Positions 44,859 through 52,054 of a stretch of DNA of 64,000 nucleotides are shown piece after piece (within the stretch, counting starts at the first letter, position 1; every line of letters begins with the position of its first letter). The translations under genes and the position numbers were made by a program. The notes below the pieces were generated by a model, which had not been told where the DNA came from, ran no database searches, and saw only the letters and a list, made by a program, of their open reading frames with translations. Source of the stretch: a bacterium (GTDB taxonomy: Bacteria; Pseudomonadota; Alphaproteobacteria; Micavibrionales; UBA2020); the NCBI GenBank assembly GCA_029945425.1, contig JAQSDV010000004.1, forward strand, positions 1,226,991-1,290,990. The letters run 5' to 3'.

Positions 44859-45862
44859 GCAACTGGTGGCATCCCGATATCTTCATGAAAAAGATTCCGC
44901 ATTTGCAGGAACGCGCCCGCATCTTCGGTCAGGTGCGCGCGTTTTTGAATGCGCGCGGCTATCTGGAGGTCGAAACGCCCGCGCTGCAGGTCGCGCCCTG
45001 CATGGAGTCGCATATTCAAGGATTCAAAACCGAACTGGTCAGCGCCGACCGCCAGACCAAGCGCGACATGTACCTGCATACCAGCCCGGAATTCGCGATG
45101 AAGAAGCTGCTGGTGGCGGGGCTGCCGAAAATTTACCAGCTGGCGAAAGTGTTCCGCAATTGCGAGGGCTCGCGCTGGCACAGCCCCGAATTCGGCATGC
45201 TGGAATGGTATCAGCTGGGGATGGATTACAAAGATATGATGAATGAAACGACCGATCTGGTCCGGCATATCCTGCGGCATCCTGTGATGGCGAATAGCCG
45301 TGCCTGCGATCCCGCGATGGACTGGGAAAAAATTACGGTGGTCGATGCCTTGCAAAAATATGCGGGCGTGGATATTTCGGCGAACCTTGGTGATCTTGCG
45401 CATATCCGCGCCGAGGCCGCGCGCATCAACGTCTATGTGTCGCCCCATGACGACTGGGAAAACGCGCTGCTCAAGATATTGATGGAAAAGGTGGAGCCGA
45501 ACCTCGGCGCGCCTGCGCCCACGATCATTTACGATTATCCCGTATCGATGGCGGCATTATCCCGCCCGAAACCGGAAGACGGGCGCTTTGCCGAACGGTT
45601 CGAGGTATATGTCTGCGGCATCGAACTCGCCAATGCCTTTGGCGAATTGACGGATGCCAAGGTGCAGCGCGAACGTTTCATTGCCGATGTCGCGCTGCGC
45701 AAAAAAGTCTACGGCGACGATTATCCGGTGGACGAAGAATTTCTGGCCGCGCTGGAATACGGGCTGCCGCCCTGCAGCGGCAATGCGCTGGGCCTTGACC
45801 GTCTGGTCATGCTGGCGACAGGGGTTGAAGATATCGACCTTGTACAGGCTGTACCGGTCTAA
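44855..45862 (+). CDS. epmA: Elongation factor P--(R)-beta-lysine ligase
   Basis: The 335-residue truncated lysyl-tRNA synthetase paralogue (PoxA/GenX) attaches beta-lysine to elongation factor P, helping ribosomes read polyproline. It has class II motif 1 (ARIFGQVRAFLNARGYLEVETP), motif 2 (VFRNCEGSRWHSPEFGMLEW) and motif 3 (GNALGLDRLVML) and lacks the anticodon-binding domain. The start is GTG overlapping the previous stop (GTGA). Neither efp nor epmB is in the window. Confidence 0.93.
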   Translation: MSNWWHPDIFMKKIPHLQERARIFGQVRAFLNARGYLEVETPALQVAPCMESHIQGFKTELVSADRQTKRDMYLHTSPEFAMKKLLVAGLPKIYQLAKVFRNCEGSRWHSPEFGMLEWYQLGMDYKDMMNETTDLVRHILRHPVMANSRACDPAMDWEKITVVDALQKYAGVDISANLGDLAHIRAEAARINVYVSPHDDWENALLKILMEKVEPNLGAPAPTIIYDYPVSMAALSRPKPEDGRFAERFEVYVCGIELANAFGELTDAKVQRERFIADVALRKKVYGDDYPVDEEFLAALEYGLPPCSGNALGLDRLVMLATGVEDIDLVQAVPV

Positions 45863-45866
45863 CGCA

Positions 45867-46310
45867 TTACTTTTCCGTCAGGGCATTGCCGCTGAAGGTA
45901 TAGGTCACGGTCTTTTTCATGGACGGGCAGCAAAGGGGATCACCCTTGGCAAAGGTCATCTGCTCCACCGTGATCGTGCCATTGCTCACTTCCGGCTTTT
46001 CGGTCGTGCCGTTGACGGACAGGGTCGCGGCCTCCGCAAATGCGCCGGAGGTACCCTTCAGCACGCTCAAATTATCATGCGCGTAGCTCGCGCCCATGGT
46101 CGACCATGTCAGCACGATTTCCTCTGCGCCATCGCTATCCAGATCGGCAACCACATAGCCGACGGGGACCGCCTGCTCGCGATTGGCTGAATCCGCCTTG
46201 GTCACGAGGTAGGTCGCGACCGCCGCCTCCGCATCCTTGCCGGACGGGGCTGCCAGCGCGGGCGATGCCAGCAGCAGCGATAAAGCAAATACAGTCAGGA
46301 ATTTCATCAT
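45867..46310 (-). CDS. Small secreted protein with FG-GAP/VCBS-like motif
   Basis: The 147-residue protein has a signal peptide (MMKFLTVFALSLLLASPALA). The sequence VVADLDSDGAEEIVLTW resembles a single FG-GAP/VCBS calcium-binding repeat. Two adjacent cysteines (DPLCCPSMKK) lie near the C-terminus. Probably periplasmic. Its role is unknown. It lies convergent to epmA, 4 bp away. Confidence 0.7.
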   Translation of the reverse strand: MMKFLTVFALSLLLASPALAAPSGKDAEAAVATYLVTKADSANREQAVPVGYVVADLDSDGAEEIVLTWSTMGASYAHDNLSVLKGTSGAFAEAATLSVNGTTEKPEVSNGTITVEQMTFAKGDPLCCPSMKKTVTYTFSGNALTEK

Positions 46311-46405
46311 GATAAATGCCTTTGGCGTGGAATGATCAAGAGTTATACGGCTGGAAAATCTTAACCCTGCGGGGACGCCGCGTCAAAGGCTTAACAGGCT
46401 TGGGC

Positions 46406-47077
46406 TTAACCGACCTTCAGCGCCGCCTGGTTCATCGCATCGGTGAAATCGCGGATGGCGGTTGCGCCGCCGCCCGGGTATTCCCAGATAGAGGTGGAGG
46501 CGCAGATGAAATCGGCGCCGGCCTTGATGATGTCGCGGCAATTGCTGGGCTTGATGCCGCCCGCCGCCACGCAAGGCACTTCCATAAGCGTGCTCCACCA
46601 GGTCAGGATGTTCGGCGAGACCATGTATTTGGGGGCCGAAGCCTCGATCGGGTAATAGGGGGAGCGGGTGGTGAAGAAAGGGCCGAAGCTGACATAATCG
46701 GCTTCGTTCTCCGCCGCCGTCATCGCGAGGTGCTTGCTGTCCATGCAGGTCGCGCCGATGATCTTGTCGGGGCCGAGCAATTTGCGCGCGTCCTTGATCC
46801 GCATGTCGTAAACGCCGACATGCGCGCCATCCGCGTCCATTTCCTTGGCCAGTTCCACGCGGTTATTGATGATAAAGGCGACGCCGTGCTTGTGCGCAAT
46901 CGGCATCAGCTTTTCAATCGCGCGTTTCCACTGGTCGTCATCCCGCGTTTCAAGGCGCAGCTGCAGGGAGGAGACGGGGCCCGCGTCGAACGCGCGCTCC
47001 AGCTGGGGCGCGAAGGCCTCCGGCACCAAATTCGGCGGGGTCATGATGTAAAGCTGGCAGCCGGAGGAATCGTTCAT
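46406..47077 (-). CDS. thiE: Thiamine-phosphate synthase
   Basis: The 223-residue TIM-barrel enzyme couples the pyrimidine and thiazole parts of vitamin B1. It shows LQLRLETRD, INNRVELAKEMDADGAHVG, IGATCMDSKHLAMTAAE, DYVSFGPFFTT and the C-terminal AAGGIKPSNCRDIIKAGADFI. The Gly/Ala and Asp/Asn pattern fits ThiE or the close paralogue TenI. It is 97 bp downstream of fba on the same strand. No TPP riboswitch is seen before it. Confidence 0.88.
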   Translation of the reverse strand: MNDSSGCQLYIMTPPNLVPEAFAPQLERAFDAGPVSSLQLRLETRDDDQWKRAIEKLMPIAHKHGVAFIINNRVELAKEMDADGAHVGVYDMRIKDARKLLGPDKIIGATCMDSKHLAMTAAENEADYVSFGPFFTTRSPYYPIEASAPKYMVSPNILTWWSTLMEVPCVAAGGIKPSNCRDIIKAGADFICASTSIWEYPGGGATAIRDFTDAMNQAALKVG

Positions 47078-47134
47078 TTGATCTTTTTGTTATTGCGGCC
47101 GGTTTTGATTGGCGCCGGGCGGGAGGGAAAGCAT

Positions 47135-47163
47135 CCCCGCCCCTGCGTGACGCAAGGGCGGGG
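47135..47163. other. Long GC hairpin between fba and thiE
   Basis: CCCCGCCC pairs with GGGCGGGG, and an inner TGCG/CGCA closes a 3-nt loop. The T run lies on the + side (TTATCTTTTT), not the expected side for a - strand terminator, so it may stabilise the fba mRNA end or act only partly as a terminator. Confidence 0.45.
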
Positions 47164-47174
47164 TTATCTTTTTA

Positions 47175-48149
47175 TCAGGCGTCTTTGCCCAGATAGATGT
47201 CCATGATCTTGTCGAGCATCGCCATCGATTCATCGCGCGGGCGCTGGAAGCAGTTGCGGCCGATGATCGAGCCGTTGCCGCCACCTTCATAAATCGCGCG
47301 CGCATCGTCGTACACGCCTTCTTCATCCTTGGTCGCGCCGCCCGAGAACACCACAAGGCGGCGGCCGGCGAAGGACGACTGCATGACGTGCGCCACGCGT
47401 TCCGCCTGCGTGCCGATGGCGATTTTCTGCTCTTCGTAAACTTTTTTCGCTTCGGGCAGCTCAAGATGGTCGGTCGACAGTTTCACCTTGATGATATGCG
47501 CGCCCAGCTGCGCGGCCATATGCGCGCCGTACGCGATCATGTCGATGGCGGTTTCGCCTTCTTTCGAAATTTTCGGGCCGCGCACATACGACCACATGAC
47601 GGTCGCGATGCCGTAGAATTTTGCTTCCTCCGACAGCGCGCGGATTTCTTCCTGCTGTTCCAGCATGAATTCGGAACCGGGATAGATCGTGAAGCCGATG
47701 CCCGAGCAGCCAAGGCGCAGCGCGTCCTTGATCGATGCGTTGACCGACTGGTCTTTTGCCTGAATAAGGCTGTTCGAGGAGTTGATTTTCAGGATCAGCG
47801 GGATCGCGCCTGCGAAAGTATCCGCGCCTGCTTCCAGCGCACCCAGGGGGGCCGCGTAAGCGTTGCAGCCGGAATCAATCGCCAGCTGGTAATGGTAATG
47901 CGGGTCGTAGGCGGCGGGGTTGATGCCGAAGCTGCGCGCGGGGCCATGTTCGAAACCCTGATCGACGGGCAGGATGACCATCTTGCCGGTGCCGGCCAGT
48001 TTGCCGGTCATCAGGATGCGGCTCAGGTTTGCTTTCGTGCCGGGATTGTCGCTTTCGTAGAACGACAGGATCTTTTTCACTTCGGCGGTCAGGCCGCGTG
48101 CGTTGTTGTTTGTGGCCGGCATTTTCTGGACTTTCTGGCTGACGCTCAT
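47175..48149 (-). CDS. fba: Class I fructose-bisphosphate aldolase (DhnA type)
   Basis: The 324-residue archaeal-type (DhnA) class I aldolase cleaves fructose 1,6-bisphosphate in glycolysis/gluconeogenesis. It has MVILPVDQGFEHGP, SDSLGCSGIGFTIYPGSE-like segment (here LGCSGIGFTIYPG), the Schiff-base Lys in IIKVKLSTD and GRNCFQRPRDESMAMLDKIM. It begins with a GAGGGTG ribosome-binding site. It belongs to the tkt-gap-fba-thiE grouping. Confidence 0.93.
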   Translation of the reverse strand: MSVSQKVQKMPATNNNARGLTAEVKKILSFYESDNPGTKANLSRILMTGKLAGTGKMVILPVDQGFEHGPARSFGINPAAYDPHYHYQLAIDSGCNAYAAPLGALEAGADTFAGAIPLILKINSSNSLIQAKDQSVNASIKDALRLGCSGIGFTIYPGSEFMLEQQEEIRALSEEAKFYGIATVMWSYVRGPKISKEGETAIDMIAYGAHMAAQLGAHIIKVKLSTDHLELPEAKKVYEEQKIAIGTQAERVAHVMQSSFAGRRLVVFSGGATKDEEGVYDDARAIYEGGGNGSIIGRNCFQRPRDESMAMLDKIMDIYLGKDA

Positions 48150-48237
48150 TTTTACACCCTCTTCTGCGCTGTTTGAAGGGTATTTTAGGGGGGCGGGCGC
48201 GTCAAATCAAGCCTTCAAAAGCCCTGCGAAATCAGGG

Positions 48238-49980
48238 TTATCGCACGTCGATTGTAAAGGTTTTCTGCGCCAGTTGCGCCGTGCCGTCGGAAAGGCGGAA
48301 ACGGAAGGTGTCGTCGGTGTTGCGCGTGCTGGTATGGACATAACGCACGCGCCCCGCATCGAGATCCCCTTGGCTGAAGCTGGTGATGGAAACGCCGGCA
48401 TTCGTCGTCAGCTCCAGCCGCCCGCGCGCGGGCGCGCGGCTGATGTTGTAGGTCAGGTTTGCGCTGTCCACATCCGTTGCGCGCAATTGCGACGAGGTGA
48501 TGATGGTGGATGACCGGCGGTTGACCGCCGCGCCGGTGTTTGTCACCTGCACCGGCGCGTCGTTGACCGGCGTGACATTCAGGTTGAACGTGTTGTTGCC
48601 GAGCGTCGCCTGCCCGTCGCTCAGCGAAAACCCAAAACCCGCCGTTGATGCCTCCGCGCCGTTATGCACGAAACGGACGCGTCCTGCGGCGAGGTCGTCT
48701 TGCGTAAAGCTGGTGATGGCAACGCCCGCATTCGCCGTATTTTCCAGCCGCCCGTTGGTGGGGGCGGTGGTGACGGTATAGACGAGGCTGCTGCTGGCGC
48801 TGTCGGGGTCGGTTGCGCGCAGGTTTGCGGTCGTGATGACGCGCGATCCGCCCTCCGCCACCGTCGCACCGTTATTGACAATCGTTGGCGCGTCATTGAC
48901 GGGCGTTATGCCGATGTTGAATGTGGTGATGGCGGATGTCGCCGCCCCGTCACCGATGCTGAACGTGAAACTGTCCGCCGTGTTTTCGCCGCCGTCGTTG
49001 ACATAGGTCACGCGCCCCTCCTGCAGATCGGCTTGCGTGAAACTTGTGACGCTGCTGCCGTCGATTTCAAGGCTGCCATAGGCGGGGCCGCTTGCGACCT
49101 CGAATACCGTTGTCGCCGCAAAACCGTCAGGATCGCGGGCGGATAGCGCATCTGTGGTGATCGCTGCGCTGCCGCCTTCATCGACCGTTAATCCCGTATT
49201 GACGGAGGCCTCCGGCGTGTCATTGACGGGGGAAATTGAAATGGCGAAAGATCCGCTGCGCGCTGACGTGCCGTCCGATACCGTGAATTTGAAACTATCG
49301 GTCGTGGATTCCGACCCGTCGCTGACATAGCGGACGCGCCCGATATCAAGGTCGCGCTGCGTGAAACTTGTGACCGCTTCGCCCGGTTTCGATACCAGTT
49401 CCAGCTGGCCGTGGCGCGGGCCGTCATCGTCGAGCGTGAAGACGATATCCTGCGGTTTTGTATCCGCATCGCCCGCGCGTAACCTGCTGCTGTTCAGCAC
49501 GAAGCTGCCACCTTCGTCGACGCGCAAGCCCGCATTGCGCGTGATTGCGGGCACGGCGGGCAGGGAAGCTGCTTCGCCTGAAGATGATGGCGCGGAACTG
49601 GCGGCGGACGACGCAAGAGACGGATTCAGCAATTCCTTGAGACGCAACGCCGCGCCCGTTTCGCGGCGGGCGAAAACATCCGGCGTTTGCACCGTGGTCG
49701 CGTCATTCGCGGAGCGCAGGCCTGTGGTGGATTTCAGGTTGTTCTTGACGCTGGCGGAGCTGTCCTGCTGCGCCTGCGCGGTCAGGAAACTGTCGAGCCG
49801 CGCAATCAAAGCCGCGGACGACGCAGGCGAAAACAGCCGCGCGACCGCTTCCGCCTGCGGGTTGCGGGTCAAATGGTCTGATCCCAGTTCGAGCAGCGAC
49901 GGGGCGAGTTTCTTCGTTTGCGTCCCAGCGATCCTGTTCGCAACGGGCGTCAGAAAAAAATTCGTAATGATGTCGGCCAT
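48238..49980 (-). CDS. Cadherin/CSPG-like repeat protein
   Basis: The 580-residue protein has no signal peptide. A variable N-terminal 140 residues rich in Ala and Ser is followed by four repeats of roughly 100 residues each, starting near residues 140, 250, 355 and 465. Their units VDEGGS..I....L.A.D.D, SFTQxDLxxGRVRYVxxGxE and F.F...DG are typical CSPG/cadherin-like repeats that bind calcium and form extended surface or extracellular fibres. An uncleaved C-terminal signal and type I secretion are possible. It sits between gap and fba, where pgk is usually found. Confidence 0.82.
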   Translation of the reverse strand: MADIITNFFLTPVANRIAGTQTKKLAPSLLELGSDHLTRNPQAEAVARLFSPASSAALIARLDSFLTAQAQQDSSASVKNNLKSTTGLRSANDATTVQTPDVFARRETGAALRLKELLNPSLASSAASSAPSSSGEAASLPAVPAITRNAGLRVDEGGSFVLNSSRLRAGDADTKPQDIVFTLDDDGPRHGQLELVSKPGEAVTSFTQRDLDIGRVRYVSDGSESTTDSFKFTVSDGTSARSGSFAISISPVNDTPEASVNTGLTVDEGGSAAITTDALSARDPDGFAATTVFEVASGPAYGSLEIDGSSVTSFTQADLQEGRVTYVNDGGENTADSFTFSIGDGAATSAITTFNIGITPVNDAPTIVNNGATVAEGGSRVITTANLRATDPDSASSSLVYTVTTAPTNGRLENTANAGVAITSFTQDDLAAGRVRFVHNGAEASTAGFGFSLSDGQATLGNNTFNLNVTPVNDAPVQVTNTGAAVNRRSSTIITSSQLRATDVDSANLTYNISRAPARGRLELTTNAGVSITSFSQGDLDAGRVRYVHTSTRNTDDTFRFRLSDGTAQLAQKTFTIDVR

Positions 49981-50100
49981 CTACCCGGACACCCTCTCCT
50001 ATCACCTCTATTTTAACATAAAGCGGAGAAAAGCGCCGCAAAGCACCGGAATGACAAGGATTTTGAAGCAAATGGGCACGGGTGTACCGCAGGCGGCGCA

Positions 50101-50132
50101 CAAGAAAATCCCCCGGCCTTGCGGCGCGGGGG
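50101..50132 (-). terminator. Intrinsic terminator of gap
   Basis: On the minus strand CCCCCGCGCC, loop GCAA, then GGCCGGGGG, followed by ATTTTCTTG. The stem has a one-base bulge and lies 30 bp after the gap stop codon. Confidence 0.65.
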
Positions 50133-50162
50133 AGTTCTGCTTGAGTCGGTATTTCGCGAAGC

Positions 50163-51173
50163 TTATGCCAGTTTTGCCATTGCAACGGCGGTGTCCGACA
50201 TGCGGTTCGAGAAACCCCATTCGTTGTCGTACCAGCACATGACGCGCACAAACGTGCCTTCGATGACTTTCGTTTCTTTCAGCGCAAAGATGCTGGAGCG
50301 CGGGTCATGGTTGAAATCGGACGAGACCAGCGGTTCGGAATAGACGCCCAGAATGCCCTTCAGCGGGCCGCTGGTGGATGCGTCGGTGATCGCCTGGTTG
50401 ATTTCTTCCACGGTGGTTTCGCGGGCAGCGGTGAATTTGAAATCTACCACAGATACGTTCGGGGTCGGCACGCGCAAGGATGTGCCGTCAAGCTTGCCCT
50501 TGAGGTCCGGCAGCACGAGGCCGACAGCCTTCGCCGCACCGGTCGAGGTCGGGATGATGTTCACGGCCGCCGCGCGCGCGCGGTGCAGGTCCTTGTGCAT
50601 CGTATCCACCGTGTTCTGGTCGCCGGTATAGCTGTGGATGGTGGTCATGAAACCGTGCTTGATGCCGACCGCCTTGTGCAGGATATAGGCAACAGGGGCA
50701 AGGCAGTTGGTCGTGCAGGACGCGTTCGAGACGACAACATGGCTCGCCTGCAGCTTGTCATGGTTCACGCCGTAAACAACGGTCAGGTCTTCGTCGGTCG
50801 CTGGCGACGAGATCAGGACTTTTTTCGCGCCAGCAGCAACATGTTTCAGCGCGTCTTCTTTTTTCGTGAAGATGCCTGTGCATTCCAGGGCGACATCAAC
50901 GCCGAGTTCTTTCCACGGCAGCTGGGTCGGGTCCTTGATCGCGGTCATGCGGATTTCGTGGCCGTTGACGATCAGCTTGTCGCCCGCCGCCTTCACTTCG
51001 CCGCCGAAACGGCCATGCACGCTGTCGTATTTCAGCAGGTGGGCGTTGGCTTCCGATGTCGCAAGGTCGTTGATGCCGACGACGGTCACGTCGTTGCGGC
51101 CGCTTTCCATGATGGAGCGCAGGACAAGGCGTCCGATGCGGCCGAAGCCGTTGATGGCGATTTTTACGGTCAT
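50163..51173 (-). CDS. gapA: Glyceraldehyde-3-phosphate dehydrogenase (type I)
   Basis: The 336-residue NAD-dependent enzyme of glycolysis has INGFGRIGRLVLRS at the start, the active-site Cys in SNASCTTNCLAPVAYIL, STGAAKAVGLVLPDLKGKLDG and VRVPTPNVSVVDF. The C-terminal WYDNEWGFSNRM is typical. Alone on its transcript end (terminator at 50101-50132). No pgk gene is adjacent. Confidence 0.96.
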   Translation of the reverse strand: MTVKIAINGFGRIGRLVLRSIMESGRNDVTVVGINDLATSEANAHLLKYDSVHGRFGGEVKAAGDKLIVNGHEIRMTAIKDPTQLPWKELGVDVALECTGIFTKKEDALKHVAAGAKKVLISSPATDEDLTVVYGVNHDKLQASHVVVSNASCTTNCLAPVAYILHKAVGIKHGFMTTIHSYTGDQNTVDTMHKDLHRARAAAVNIIPTSTGAAKAVGLVLPDLKGKLDGTSLRVPTPNVSVVDFKFTAARETTVEEINQAITDASTSGPLKGILGVYSEPLVSSDFNHDPRSSIFALKETKVIEGTFVRVMCWYDNEWGFSNRMSDTAVAMAKLA

Positions 51174-51242
51174 GTGATTTTCCCTCTTTATGCCGGATTA
51201 TATAGTTCTTGTTGGCCTATTTTTAATGCCTTTCCTTTTAAG

Positions 51243-51271
51243 TTGACACAGGAAAGTTTTTTACATAATTT
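51243..51271 (+). promoter_or_regulatory. Near-consensus promoter of the 202-residue orphan gene
   Basis: TTGACA at 51243-51248 and TAATTT at 51266-51271, exactly 17 bp apart, are 25 bp before the ATG. On the other strand, TATAAT at 51198-51203 might serve gapA. Confidence 0.65.
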
Positions 51272-51295
51272 GCAGTCTTCACCAGAGGACGCCAA

Positions 51296-51904
51296 ATGCC
51301 GCAGCCAAAGAAACCGCTTTCGTTATCAAGGGCATTCAACGATGCCAGCCGCCACCCCGCCTGGAATTTCCAGCGCGGCAACAACCTGCGCGGCATCGCG
51401 GGCGCGTGGAAAATCCCGGAAGGCATGACGGCATCGGGGTATGAGGATACGACGCTGAAACGGCTGTTCGCCGATCAGGGGTTGCAGCAGATCGCACATG
51501 TGAAAAACGCGCGCGAGATGGAAGCCTACTGGCGCGGCGGCGGCATCTGGCAGGCGCTGAAAGACGCCCCCGCGCCGCAAGTGCTGAAGGACAGCTGGGA
51601 CGCGCTGGTCGCCCTGAACCCGCAGCTGGTCAAGGTGACGGTCGATCGCGAAAAACTGCGCAGCATGCTGGATGCGCATTACGGCGTGACATCGGGTTTC
51701 AACATCGATGACATCAATTTCTTTCAGGCCCAGAAAAAAATCGGCGACGGCCTGCCCGCAAAACAGGCCCATGCCATGCCCGACCACGGCCCGCGCCTCA
51801 CACGCATCGACGCTGTATCAAAACCGCCCATGTATTGGGTCGCCTCGCCGGAGACGGCGAAGAAGGTGGAGCAGAGGTATAAGCGGAAGGGACTATTTAA
51901 ATAA
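51296..51904 (+). CDS. Hypothetical protein (202 residues)
   Basis: A soluble protein without signal peptide or membrane segment. It has a charged, helical middle (RGGGIWQALKDAPAPQVLKDSWD) and a basic C-terminus (RYKRKGLFK). The ATG follows a good promoter and AGAGGACGCCAA. No domain is recognised. It lies between gapA and tkt on the opposite strand. Confidence 0.65.
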   Translation: MPQPKKPLSLSRAFNDASRHPAWNFQRGNNLRGIAGAWKIPEGMTASGYEDTTLKRLFADQGLQQIAHVKNAREMEAYWRGGGIWQALKDAPAPQVLKDSWDALVALNPQLVKVTVDREKLRSMLDAHYGVTSGFNIDDINFFQAQKKIGDGLPAKQAHAMPDHGPRLTRIDAVSKPPMYWVASPETAKKVEQRYKRKGLFK

Positions 51905-51919
51905 CCAAGTATTGTTACC

Positions 51920-52017
51920 CCCGCCTTGCGCGGGGGTCCAGAAGGCTGTCCAGCCGTCATATGACTCTAGATTCATGAGACGCGCGGACGCGCTTCTGGA
52001 TGCCCGCGCAAGGCGGG
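51920..52017. repeat. Dispersed palindromic element, 25-bp inverted arms
   Basis: Left arm CCCGCCTTGCGCGGG followed by GGTCCAGAAG, and right arm CTTCTGGATGCCCGCGCAAGGCGGG, match at all but about two positions over 25 bp with a 48-bp spacer. This looks like the short GC-rich palindromic elements scattered in many alphaproteobacterial genomes. It lies just after the orphan gene and before the end of tkt. Confidence 0.75.
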
Positions 52018-52054
52018 CATGACGAAGATTTAGAAATCTAAAAGATATCTAAAC

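Noticed and set aside
46400..48240. TPP riboswitch upstream of thiE
   Set aside because: The fba-thiE gap of 97 bp holds only one GC hairpin and lacks the conserved CUGAGA/ACCUGA elements.
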